Shown piece after piece: positions 17,678 through 26,016 of a stretch of 64,000 nucleotides of DNA (its first letter is position 1; each line of letters begins with the position of its first letter). The notes beneath the pieces were generated by a model. It worked only from the letters and a program-made list of their open reading frames with translations, had not been told where the DNA came from and ran no database searches. Source of the stretch: Desulfobacter hydrogenophilus (GTDB taxonomy: Bacteria > Desulfobacterota > Desulfobacteria > Desulfobacterales > Desulfobacteraceae); assembly GCF_004319545.1 (NCBI RefSeq), contig NZ_CP036313.1, forward strand, positions 3,412,501-3,476,500, in the 5' to 3' direction. Made by a program: the position numbers and the translations under genes.

Positions 17678-18779
17678 ATGCAGGATACCATTCCTAATGG
17701 AGACTAAAGATCAGAAAAAAAATATGGACCCAGCCGTAGAAGGTGGGCTCGAACGGCTTACTCAGGAGAAAATAGCCAAAGTGATCAACCCGGTGCTTCA
17801 TGAAGAGACTGGAGCCCGGTTCAAGGCGTATGTTCAGACCTGCATGCGCTGCGGGCTTTGTTTCGATGCCTGCGCTTATTTCTTGTCCAATGACAGGGAC
17901 CCAAGGTTTTCTCCTGCAGCCAAGGTTAAGCAGACCATCTGGGAAATGCTTGAGAAAAAAGGGCATGTGTCAAAGGATTTTTTGCGCAGAGCCTTACGCA
18001 TTGCCCATCTGGAATACAATGTCTGCCGCAGATGTTCCATGTACTGTCCCTTTGGAATTGATATCGCATATCTTATGCTGCTGGTCCGGCGCATTTGTCA
18101 CAAGCTTGAAATTACACCCCCCCCAGTATATACAGGATACGGTTAATTTCCATTCAGCCACCTCGAATCAAATGTGGGTCAAGGAGGGATGAATGGATTG
18201 ACACGTTGCAGTGGCAGGAGGAAGATGCCAGGGATGAATTTAAAAATTTTCGCATCCCCCTGGATAAAAAGGCGCGGATATCATGTATTCTGTCATTGCG
18301 CCCGAACCAAAATTTCAGGCCGGTCTGATTTATCAGGCTGCGGTCATCATGCATGCCGCAGGAATAAACTGGACAATGCCCTCACGCCCGGGCTGGGGTA
18401 ACTCCAATAGGGCCATGTACACAGGAAATAATGAAATTTCAGGCAGAATCACCAAAATCTTTTACGAGGCTACCGCAGATTTAAATGTCAAACGTATCGT
18501 CATGGGCGAGTGGGGTCATGCATTTCGTTCAATCTATGACGTGGGCAACAGATGGGTCTCATGGTCCATGCCGCCATTGGAGGTGGTCCATGCCATTGAA
18601 TTTTACCATGAACTGTTCACCTCCGGCCGGATTAAAATAAAAGAAAAATTTAAGGTCATAATTGTCATTTCTGCTTTGAAGATTTCGTTCACTACTATGA
18701 GCTGGGCATGGACGTAAAATTTTTAAGCGACATTATTTTTGAAACCATGGATAAAAAGGCTTATGTGCCGGGAAAATAA
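17678..18779 (+). pseudogene. tmcB: Remnant of tmcB (HdrD-like iron-sulfur subunit)
   Basis: An AGGAG site and an ATG at 17678 open a frame that stops after nine codons. The main frame resumes at 17697. It holds CMRCGLCFDACAYF and CRRCSMYCPFGI, two [4Fe-4S] motifs of HdrD/GlpC-type proteins, and stops at 18146. A further frame from 18283 (MYSVIAPEPKFQAGLIYQAA, then GWGNSNRAMYTGNNEISGRI) continues the same protein. The CCG domain that should follow is cut out at about 18655, and the last 40 codons are in another frame (CHFCFEDFVHYYELGMD). Frameshifts plus loss of the catalytic Cys motif make it inactive. Confidence 0.85.
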
Positions 18780-18780
18780 A

Positions 18781-19179
18781 ATGAAGATAAAGATTTTGAT
18801 GATTACATGGCTACTTTTTATTTGTGGCGGGATCTCAATGGTATTTAGTTATCCGGCAGATGCCGGGGAGGATATTGTCCGCATGGACACTTCAGCATTT
18901 GACCGGCTGAGACGTCCTGCAGCGGTGTTTGATCACGATTCACATAATGAAGCTGCACAAATAGATGATTGTGCTGTTTGCCATCATGCATGGGAAAACG
19001 GGAAACTTGTGCCCGATGAATCCAGAGAGGATACGCCCTGTTCGGAAAGCCACGGTCTTATTGTCGGAGTGCAAAACCCAATGCCCTTAGCCAATGCTTT
19101 TCATGCCCAGTGCTGAAGCTGTCATGTGAAAAAAGGAAAGGGGCCCTTGCTTTGTGCAGAATGCCATAAGAAACAATGA
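18781..19179 (+). pseudogene. tmcA: Remnant of tmcA (acidic tetrahaem cytochrome c3)
   Basis: The ATG at 18781 starts a signal-peptide-like stretch (MKIKILMITWLLFICGGISM). The body has haem motifs CAVCH and, after the stop, CAECH. The other two sites are damaged: CSESH has Ser for the second Cys, and the third reads C-stop-SCH, because a TGA at 19114-19116 interrupts it. Reading through the TGA continues to a TGA at 19177-19179 with the expected SCHVKKGKG. Two of four haem sites are broken, in line with the rest of the locus. Confidence 0.85.
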
Positions 19180-19433
19180 TTTGCTGCATTGGTTGGTATC
19201 GAACCAGCCATGTGAAATAAACGCTTAACTGTTGTATCGCCTCACCGTCAGGTTCTTTCAGACCTATTTTTCAGATCCGGGAAAACCTGTTTTTTTATGC
19301 CTGATTTAATTTTATGATTGAAAAAAAATAAAACCTTCTTTATCAAGCAATAGTAAAGTAGGACCGTATAGGCGCAATCATGTTGGACATTCTGTAATAG
19401 CCTGTCGAGATCAACATTATGGCGTTTGGGAAT

Positions 19434-19461
19434 TTGACAATCATAAAACTATTATTAACAT
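19434..19461 (+). promoter_or_regulatory. Candidate sigma-70 promoter for the acidic protein gene
   Basis: TTGACA at 19434-19439 and TAACAT at 19456-19461 are 16 bases apart, about 30 bases before the ATG at 19491. The rest of the 310-base gap after the tmcA remnant (19180-19490) holds no gene I can recognise. Confidence 0.45.
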
Positions 19462-19490
19462 AGAAACTAATAAAATCCGGGGGATTGAAT

Positions 19491-19877
19491 ATGGCAAAAA
19501 AAATGACTATTTTTGATGCCGTTGAGGCGCTTGAGTTATATGACCTGTATGAAGATATTATTGACGCTTATGAAGCCGATTTTTATGCCCGGTCTGAAAT
19601 GGAAGCTGATCTTAGGGATCTGATCGAAGAGCACGATGAAATCTATGAGTTTTCTGCAGATGAGGATGATGGTTATAATGAAAGCTTTGAACGTAATCTC
19701 AAAGAGGCCATCAGTATGATTTTTGATGATCACGGGCTTGATGTTCAGCTTGATGATCAATTCATGGATGAAGATGATATTGACGTGTATGATGATGAAC
19801 CCATGGACAAAAGTCCGGGCCGAAATGAGGATGAAGGTACCTTTGAAGAAGATGTCGATGAAGATGAAATATTTTAA
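19491..19877 (+). CDS. Small highly acidic protein of unknown function
   Basis: The product has 128 residues from the ATG at 19491, with GGGGGA just upstream. The first half (TIFDAVEALELYDLYEDIIDAY) looks helical. The second half is almost all Asp and Glu with few hydrophobic residues, and is probably disordered. No motif, signal peptide or membrane segment is seen, and I do not recognise the family. It lies 17 bases before the MBL hydrolase gene and may share its transcript. Confidence 0.7.
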   Translation: MAKKMTIFDAVEALELYDLYEDIIDAYEADFYARSEMEADLRDLIEEHDEIYEFSADEDDGYNESFERNLKEAISMIFDDHGLDVQLDDQFMDEDDIDVYDDEPMDKSPGRNEDEGTFEEDVDEDEIF

Positions 19878-19894
19878 GATAAAGGACTGGGTGT

Positions 19895-20596
19895 TTGGAT
19901 ATTCAACAGTTTAAATACGGTGCGGACAATCTGGGTTATCTGGTTTACAGTGAAAATTCCTCTATTGCCATTGATCCCGGGGCCCCAGATGAGATGGTAA
20001 AATTTGCCTCAGAGAAAAAGATTCCCATTGATATTGTCACCAACACCCACACCCATGCCGACCACACCCAGGGAAACAATGCTCTTATTAAAATGACGAA
20101 AGCGCGTTTTATTGACTGTACAACGCTTTCACATGGTCAGGTTCTTGACCTGAAAAACGCAACCGGACTTGAGGTGATGCTGACACCCGGACATACAATG
20201 GAATCGCTTTGTTTCAAAGGGGGTGGCTTTATTGTAACCGGTGACACGTTGTTTAATGCCACGGTTGGTAATTGTTTTTCAGGCGACCTTGAAGCCTTTT
20301 TTAACTCTTTAAAGCAGTTGATGGCACTGCCGGGGGATACCCTGGTGTATGCCGGACACGATTATGTTCTTGACTCTTTGAAATATGCCAAAATTATTGA
20401 ACCGGATAACCCGAATTTAAACGAGTACACGGCTGCATACAATCCGGACCATGTTGTTTCCCGTCTGTCTGATGAATTTAAGGTAAACCCCTATCTGCGT
20501 TTTAATACGTCATCCATAATTGAACGGCTTAAAGAAAAAAATCTGCCGAGAGAAACCCAATTTCAAAGGTTTTCCTCTGTTATGGAAGTGTTCTAA
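19895..20596 (+). CDS. MBL-fold metallohydrolase (glyoxalase II-like)
   Basis: A 233-residue metallo-beta-lactamase-fold protein, started at TTG 19895 with AAAGGA upstream. The metal ligands are clear: THTHADHTQGN, TPGHTMESLCF, VTGDTLF with its bridging Asp, and a C-terminal GHDY. The order and spacing fit hydroxyacylglutathione hydrolase-like or persulfide dioxygenase-like enzymes. The substrate is not deducible. It sits between the acidic protein and speD. Confidence 0.88.
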   Translation: MDIQQFKYGADNLGYLVYSENSSIAIDPGAPDEMVKFASEKKIPIDIVTNTHTHADHTQGNNALIKMTKARFIDCTTLSHGQVLDLKNATGLEVMLTPGHTMESLCFKGGGFIVTGDTLFNATVGNCFSGDLEAFFNSLKQLMALPGDTLVYAGHDYVLDSLKYAKIIEPDNPNLNEYTAAYNPDHVVSRLSDEFKVNPYLRFNTSSIIERLKEKNLPRETQFQRFSSVMEVF

Positions 20597-20635
20597 CCGC
20601 GCTGTTAATTCTTATTCGGAGTACTTTTTAAAAAA

Positions 20636-21475
20636 TTGCTTGATAAAAATAAAAAGCGGGCAGTCTATTGTCCTGATCCAAGTTTTGCCTTGGGTCGACA
20701 TATTACCATCGAATACTACGATTGCGCATCCAATGTTCTGCTTGATAAGGACGGGGTTGAATCAATTCTGCTTAAAGCGGCCAGAGAAAGTGGGGCCACA
20801 ATAATCAGCAGTTCCTTTCATCAGTTTGAACCCCAGGGCGTGTCCGGCGTGGTGATTATCGCAGAATCCCATTTTACGGTTCACGCCTGGCCCGAGCATA
20901 ATTATGCGGCAGTAGATATTTTTACATGTGCGGACAATATTGATCTGGACACAGCTATTCATTCCATAGAAGCACAGCTTTCATCCCAGCGGGTCTTTAT
21001 TTCCTCGGATCAAAATAGGGGGATACTGCAGCCTGGGTTTGGAGGTTGTACGCCAAACAGCGATGAAAAGGTGATGGATAGACGAACACTTCCCATAGCC
21101 TGGAAAAAAGTTTGCGAAAATGCACACCCCTGGGGAATGTCCACATCTGTTGACTTATATGACTGCAGTCCTGATAAGATAAAAGATCCGGACGCGATAA
21201 AAAATTTTGTGGGCCGGGTGTGTGGACAGCTTGGTATCGTCGATATAGAAAATGCACCTTTGGTTTATTATGATGAAACCGAAACCGCAGCTGGTTTTTC
21301 AATGAAACAATCCATTGAAACATCCGGGATATCCGGACATTTTGCCCATGCAACGAATGCGGCATACCTGGATATTTTTTCCTGCAATACATATGAGCCC
21401 CGTGAGTTGGCAGAATTTTCCCTGTCATATTTTCGGGGCAGCCACTACAAGATGCAGGTGGCTTTAAGACAATAG
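20636..21475 (+). CDS. speD: S-adenosylmethionine decarboxylase with a second, degenerate domain
   Basis: The 279-residue product is about twice the length of a class 1b SpeD. The N-terminal half has the cleavage site AESHFTVHAWPEHNYAAVDIFTC: Ser78 (future pyruvoyl), His83 and Cys98 at the spacing of the Thermotoga enzyme. The C-terminal half (from about residue 160) repeats the fold, with STSVDLYDCSPDKI and GHFAHATNAAYLDIFSC, but the Glu-Ser cleavage pair is replaced and the loop is four residues shorter. It provides decarboxylated SAM for SpeE just downstream. The TTG start at 20636 has GGAG 14 bases before it, which is a long spacing. Confidence 0.88.
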   Translation: MLDKNKKRAVYCPDPSFALGRHITIEYYDCASNVLLDKDGVESILLKAARESGATIISSSFHQFEPQGVSGVVIIAESHFTVHAWPEHNYAAVDIFTCADNIDLDTAIHSIEAQLSSQRVFISSDQNRGILQPGFGGCTPNSDEKVMDRRTLPIAWKKVCENAHPWGMSTSVDLYDCSPDKIKDPDAIKNFVGRVCGQLGIVDIENAPLVYYDETETAAGFSMKQSIETSGISGHFAHATNAAYLDIFSCNTYEPRELAEFSLSYFRGSHYKMQVALRQ

Positions 21476-21495
21476 GTTGGGATAAAAATATATAA

Positions 21496-22368
21496 ATGAC
21501 AAATTCAGGTATTATACATAAAGGATGGTTTTCAGAAGTTTGCCCCATGTGGGAAGGCATTGCCGTTTCCCTGAAAGTAGATGAACTTCTTTACAGTAAA
21601 AAAAGCCGGTTCCAGCAGATTGATCTGTACCAGACCCTTTCCCACGGACGGATGCTGGTGCTTGACGGTATCATTCAGTTAACCGAGCGAGATGAGTTTA
21701 GTTATCAGGAAATGATGGCGCATCTGCCCCTGTTTTCACACCCTCACCCTGAAAATATACTTGTCATTGGTGGGGGGGATGGCGGCGTTTTGCGTGAGAT
21801 TAATCGTCACAAGGATGTCCGCTTTATAGATTTTTGTGAAATTGATGAAGAGGTCATTAACGTTTCAAAACGGTTTTTGCCCTCCATTGCCTGTGGATTC
21901 GATGATCCCAGGGTTACTGTTCATATCAACGACGGGGCTGCTTTTGTCCGGGAACACCCTGGTTGTTATGATGTAATTATTGTTGACTCCTCGGACCCGG
22001 TTGGCCCTGGAGAAGTTTTGTTTGAAAATCAGTTCTACCAGGATTTAAAATATGCGCTTAAGCCCGGCGGCCTGATTGCCACCCAAGGTGAATCCTTTTT
22101 CCTACACCCTGACTGGGTTGAAAAATTGATGGGCATTACACGGTCTTTGTTCCCCATATATGCCTATGCAAACATTATTGTCCCCACATATACCGGTGGT
22201 CACATCTGTGTGTGCATGGGGTCTTTGGGGCCCAAACTCAGGGCGCCAGCGCGTTCAGTGCCCGAAGTACTTCAGTCTCAACTTAAATACTATAGTTCAG
22301 AAGTGCACCGTGCGGCCTTTGTGCTTCCCTATTTTGCAGAAAAAATGCTGAAAGGCAAAGGTATATGA
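21496..22368 (+). CDS. speE: Spermidine synthase
   Basis: A 290-residue aminopropyltransferase. It has YQTLSHGRMLVLDGIIQLTERDEFSYQEMMAHLPL (active-site region), the SAM-fold motif VIGGGDGGVLREI, the acidic ECEIDEEV-like FCEIDEEVI, and DSSDPVGPGEVLF with the catalytic Asp. It makes spermidine from putrescine and decarboxylated SAM. The GNAT gene overlaps its stop codon by four bases (ATGA), and speD is 20 bases upstream. Confidence 0.96.
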   Translation: MTNSGIIHKGWFSEVCPMWEGIAVSLKVDELLYSKKSRFQQIDLYQTLSHGRMLVLDGIIQLTERDEFSYQEMMAHLPLFSHPHPENILVIGGGDGGVLREINRHKDVRFIDFCEIDEEVINVSKRFLPSIACGFDDPRVTVHINDGAAFVREHPGCYDVIIVDSSDPVGPGEVLFENQFYQDLKYALKPGGLIATQGESFFLHPDWVEKLMGITRSLFPIYAYANIIVPTYTGGHICVCMGSLGPKLRAPARSVPEVLQSQLKYYSSEVHRAAFVLPYFAEKMLKGKGI

Positions 22369-22790
22369 GGACAGAAAAGCTTAAGGGGCTTGAGATAAAA
22401 CTTGTGCACACAGTGCCTGTGGAGGAGTTTCAGGCCTTATACCAGGACGCCGGATGGTGGCAGGACGAGTATAAAATATCAGATGCCTTTTTGCGCCGGA
22501 TTCCTGAAAAATCAGCATTGTTTGCGGGTGCTTTTTTGAAAAAAAAATTAATTGGAATGGGGCGGGCCCTTTCCGATCTGTGTAGTGATGCTTATATTCA
22601 AGATGTGGTCGTGCTGTCTGACTATCAAAAACTTGGTATCGGCAGCATGATTGTGACTTTTTTGATCCAGGAACTTAAAAAAAGGGAAGTGGACTGGATT
22701 GGATTAATCGGTGAGCCGGGAACACGTGCATTTTATGAAAATTTGGGATTCCGGCAGATGAGGGATTACATCCCCTTTAAACTTGAATAA
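22365..22790 (+). CDS. GNAT-family N-acetyltransferase
   Basis: A 141-residue single-domain GNAT. The acetyl-CoA loop is seen as VVLSDYQKLGIGSMIVTFLI, and the C-terminal GTRAFYENLGFRQM is typical of the fold. It overlaps speE by four bases, so it is translationally coupled to the polyamine genes; acetylation of a polyamine is therefore conceivable but not shown by any motif. The substrate is unknown. Confidence 0.85.
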   Translation: MRTEKLKGLEIKLVHTVPVEEFQALYQDAGWWQDEYKISDAFLRRIPEKSALFAGAFLKKKLIGMGRALSDLCSDAYIQDVVVLSDYQKLGIGSMIVTFLIQELKKREVDWIGLIGEPGTRAFYENLGFRQMRDYIPFKLE

Positions 22791-22887
22791 CTGACATGGG
22801 TTGACCTGAATGAATAGGCATTTAACCCAACAAGACGTGAAAGTCGCTTAGCAACTGAACTAACACTTTTATGGAAAAGGAAAAACA

Positions 22888-23871
22888 ATGATATGTCATA
22901 GCCAACAACCAGCCGCCTACGATACGCCGCCAATAATCGGTAACAGTGCGGATGATCTGCAGACCGAACCAAGTATACTAAAGCCCGGGGAATTTGATCT
23001 GGGAACCCGTTCCCTGATACTTGATTTCCTGGGCCATTACCCACCCTGTTCATGTGAGTACAGCTTTGTCAATCTTTTTTGCTGGCAGAACCTGTATCGC
23101 TATTCATGGTTTTTTTATGAGAACAGCCTGGTTATTCATGACGATCGAAGCCAGACCCTGTTCATGCCCATAGGAGAGGACCTGGAGCCTGACGAATTGT
23201 TTGCGCTGTCCAAAAAGGCTGTTGCAGCAGGACTGTCTGGAAATATTGGACTGGTGCCGGAATCTTACGTGGCGATCTGGCCGGATATAGATCGTTATTT
23301 CAGTATTACATCTGACCGGGATGCGGCAGATTATGTTTATCTGACAGAGGACCTGGCAGAGTTAAAAGGTAATAAATTGCATAAGAAAAAAAATCTTATT
23401 TCCCAGTTTAAGCGGGCGTATCCGGCGCATTCTATAGTTCCCATAAATGAAGAGAATTGTAAGGATCTCATGCAGTTTGAACGTCGCCTGCTTGCCGGCA
23501 TGCCTTCTATTTCCAGTTCTCTGGTTGAAGAATCCGATGCCATGACCATGGCCTTTTCCCACTGGAACGATCTGGGCTTAAGCGGACTGATACTGCTGGT
23601 TGAAGATGAAATAGCGGCTTTTGCTGTTTTCAGCCCCCTGTCCTCTGATACCTGGGATGTTCATTTTGAAAAAGCCGATGTTTCTTTCAAGGGTGCTGCC
23701 CAGATGATTAACTATGAGACTGCTAATTTTTTGGAAGGAACCGCACGATATATCAACCGGGAACAGGATCTTGGAATACCGGGATTACGCCAAGCCAAAC
23801 TGTCATATGCCCCCCATGCGTTGATTGAACCATATTTTTTGGTGCCTAAGCTGGACTTAAGATCCCATTAG
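22888..23871 (+). CDS. DUF2156 (phosphatidylglycerol lysyltransferase C-terminal-like) protein
   Basis: The 327-residue product has no membrane helices. The pattern is typical of DUF2156: CEYSFVNLFCWQNLYRYSWF near the front, LKGNKLHKKKNLISQFKRAYP in the middle and NREQDLGIPGLRQAKLSYAPH at the end. This fold is a double GNAT related to the C-terminal half of MprF, which moves an aminoacyl group from tRNA to a lipid. Stand-alone soluble forms are common and their substrates are mostly unknown. It lies about 100 bases after the GNAT gene. Confidence 0.85.
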   Translation: MICHSQQPAAYDTPPIIGNSADDLQTEPSILKPGEFDLGTRSLILDFLGHYPPCSCEYSFVNLFCWQNLYRYSWFFYENSLVIHDDRSQTLFMPIGEDLEPDELFALSKKAVAAGLSGNIGLVPESYVAIWPDIDRYFSITSDRDAADYVYLTEDLAELKGNKLHKKKNLISQFKRAYPAHSIVPINEENCKDLMQFERRLLAGMPSISSSLVEESDAMTMAFSHWNDLGLSGLILLVEDEIAAFAVFSPLSSDTWDVHFEKADVSFKGAAQMINYETANFLEGTARYINREQDLGIPGLRQAKLSYAPHALIEPYFLVPKLDLRSH

Positions 23872-23897
23872 GGGTGTGTCATTTTGAAACGTATGTT

Positions 23898-23913
23898 TTT
23901 AATCTGCGGTCCT
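23898..23913. repeat. 16-base repeat, copy 1
   Basis: TTTAATCTGCGGTCCT occurs here and again, identical, at 45798-45813. Both copies lie between convergent genes, just beyond the stop codon of a minus-strand gene. Confidence 0.6.
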
Positions 23914-23943
23914 AAGGCAGAACGTGTTTGATTGATTCCAGGG

Positions 23944-24552
23944 TTATCCAGCGTCTTTTTTTAAAAAATTTCCGGCTTTAATGAAATGCTGTTTGAAGTA
24001 AATATTGTTCAATGAGGCGTGTTTCACCTTGCGCCCCCTGCCCGGTGCATGGACAAATAGCCCTTTGCCGATGTAAATCCCTACATGAACGCCCCCTCTT
24101 CTTCTGGGTACGGAAAAAAAAACCAGGTCTGCGGGTTTGATGTTTCGACGGGTAATTGATGTGCTCTTTTTGAACTGAGCTTTGGCTGTTCTTGGCACAT
24201 GAATCCCGATTTTTTTGTAGGCATATACCACTAGCCCTGAGCAGTCAAACCCTTTGGGAGAAAGACCGCCCCAGCGATAGGGTTTACCCACGGCAGTCAT
24301 GGCCGTCTGGATAATTGTCTGACGCGTTTTGCCGACAGGGGCTGTCCTGGCGATTTTAACTTTTGGTTCTGGTTGTGAGTCCGGCCGGGGGCTGTTTTTT
24401 TTATAAACAGGCTTATTAGATTGCCCGGGAAGTTCAGACTGATTCCTCGGGCTGTCCGGGGTCTTTACTTCAGGCATTCCGCAGCCAAAGCATATCAACA
24501 CAACCAAAAAAAAGGTCCCAAGGGTTCGGTTTATGGACGTAAGCTTTAGCAC
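23944..24552 (-). CDS. NlpC/P60 (C40) cell-wall peptidase, probable lipoprotein
   Basis: A 202-residue protein. The N-terminus is a hydrophobic signal with FFLVVLICFGCGMPE, in which the second Cys could be lipidated, although the lipobox is not ideal. A Pro/Ser-rich linker follows to about residue 75. The catalytic domain has FDCSGLVVYAYKKIG (Cys nucleophile), HVGIYIG (His) and FVHAPGRG. It probably cuts D-Glu-diaminopimelate bonds in peptidoglycan at the cell envelope. It stands alone on the minus strand. Confidence 0.9.
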   Translation of the reverse strand: MLKLTSINRTLGTFFLVVLICFGCGMPEVKTPDSPRNQSELPGQSNKPVYKKNSPRPDSQPEPKVKIARTAPVGKTRQTIIQTAMTAVGKPYRWGGLSPKGFDCSGLVVYAYKKIGIHVPRTAKAQFKKSTSITRRNIKPADLVFFSVPRRRGGVHVGIYIGKGLFVHAPGRGRKVKHASLNNIYFKQHFIKAGNFLKKDAG

Positions 24553-24633
24553 AATGGAAAATGATCAATAAGTAGTAGTGGGATCATCCGCGTTTATCCG
24601 TGACGTGGGATGTTTTATTCCAAACCTGCCAGC

Positions 24634-24987
24634 TTATCCAATGGTGTCCAATAGGGTTCCGGTGATCTCATCATAGGCTTGAATCATTTTTGCGTTGGCA
24701 TCGAAACCGTTCTGGACTTGAATTTGTACAATCATTTCCTCTGCAATGTCTGTATTGGATAATTCCTTTAAGGATCCGTCAGTTTTGAGGGGATCTTCAA
24801 CCATAGGCGCGCTTGCTTGGGTTTCGGAAACGGAAGTTTGTACCTGTCCATTTTCAGCTTCGACATTATACGCTCTGTCCGCCTTAAACTCGTCTGACTG
24901 GGAGTTGGCAACATTATTTGAAGAGACCAACATCTGGTTTGAAAATGCCTGTAAAGCTGAAGCATTGCTTTGGACGGTCATATTCAT
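24634..24987 (-). CDS. Miniature flagellar rod-like protein (FlgC/FlgG-type ends)
   Basis: The 117-residue protein has the N-terminal rod motif (ASALQAFSNQMLVSSNNVAN) and the C-terminal rod motif (NTDIAEEMIVQIQVQNGFDANAKMI) with only about 45 residues between them. FlgC is normally about 140 residues and FlgG about 260, so this is a shortened member. The ends are the coiled segments that pack in the flagellar rod core. No other flagellar gene is in the window. Whether it enters the flagellum is not known. Confidence 0.8.
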   Translation of the reverse strand: MNMTVQSNASALQAFSNQMLVSSNNVANSQSDEFKADRAYNVEAENGQVQTSVSETQASAPMVEDPLKTDGSLKELSNTDIAEEMIVQIQVQNGFDANAKMIQAYDEITGTLLDTIG

Positions 24988-25063
24988 GATTCTTACCCCT
25001 GGTTTGTAACAATATTATATCTAATAATATCAAAAATTTATCTTCATAACAATAGGCTTTTTT

Positions 25064-25774
25064 TCAGACAGCAATGTGGAATGAATTTTGGATATCCTGG
25101 TTGGGCATGCTGCCTGTTTTGGCATATGCATCGGAAACCTGTTGCCGGGTATAGTCGGATACTGCAGGCTCCATTTGGTTGGCCTGCTCATCTGCCACAA
25201 GCTGTGTGATTTCAGCCATGGCTTTTGCCGCCTGGGATGCAGCGTTGGATGCTACTTTTAAATCCTGGGAGGATGGGTCAGCAGGAGCCAGTGCTGCGGC
25301 ACGCACCCGCCGCATTTTCTGTAATGTTGCCTCTGGATCTCCAGGCTCGGGAGATGTGTCAATACTAACCTCTCCGCCCACTGCATATTTTTCCCCGTCA
25401 GGGCCCTGCTGGTAAGAAAAGGTGGCACCAGAGGTAATGTATTCGCTGCCTGCGGCAATATGGGCCATTTCATGGGCCCGAACTTCAGAATCAACTTTTT
25501 TAAGTTTTTCAACGAGTAACTTCTCGTCCGGGGTAAGCACGGACTCTGTATCGGATTTTGATGGCTGGCCTTCTTTCTGCGCCGCCTCGTCTTCCTGGGT
25601 CAGGGAAACCGAATCGCCTTGTTCTTCACCGTCAGGTAGGGGAAGGGCTTGGCTGACCTGTGACTCCTGTGTCCAGGACCCGGAATCGGGGGACGCAGAT
25701 ATCAGATCAGAGCCCTGTTCAAGGGCGGACTGATATGTATAATAGCTGTTTATTTTTGCAGCCTGAATATCCAT
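25064..25774 (-). CDS. SprA-related putative metalloprotease
   Basis: A 236-residue protein with an unstructured, Glu/Ser/Gln-rich first half. The conserved part has VRAHEMAHIAAG (an HExxH zinc motif, with VRAHE before it), SGATFSYQQGPDGEKYAVGGEVSID and a long Ala-rich helix (LKVASNAASQAAKAMAEI). This is the SprA-related family (PF12118). It is 76 bases upstream of the rod-like gene on the same strand, so the two are probably one operon. No signal peptide is apparent. Confidence 0.82.
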   Translation of the reverse strand: MDIQAAKINSYYTYQSALEQGSDLISASPDSGSWTQESQVSQALPLPDGEEQGDSVSLTQEDEAAQKEGQPSKSDTESVLTPDEKLLVEKLKKVDSEVRAHEMAHIAAGSEYITSGATFSYQQGPDGEKYAVGGEVSIDTSPEPGDPEATLQKMRRVRAAALAPADPSSQDLKVASNAASQAAKAMAEITQLVADEQANQMEPAVSDYTRQQVSDAYAKTGSMPNQDIQNSFHIAV

Positions 25775-25869
25775 ATTACTTCCCTTAAATGATATATTCT
25801 TTTAATATACCAATTATTTCTGAAATTTCAATTAAGTTGTTTAAATGTATACAGGTGATGGATTCGGCC

Positions 25870-25898
25870 TTGACAAATACTGGAAATGCGCGTATTTT
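25870..25898 (+). promoter_or_regulatory. Candidate sigma-70 promoter upstream of hisB
   Basis: TTGACA at 25870-25875 and TATTTT at 25893-25898 are 17 bases apart, in the gap between divergent genes and about 120 bases before hisB. Confidence 0.5.
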
Positions 25899-26016
25899 AA
25901 AAGGATTCGTTATGACTTATTGCGTTACGCTGTGATAGGCTAAAAAAGAAAACAGAGAACCAGTTAACATACGGTTTTATAAAACAGATTTCTGCCGGTT
26001 TCAAGGAACTTTTTTT

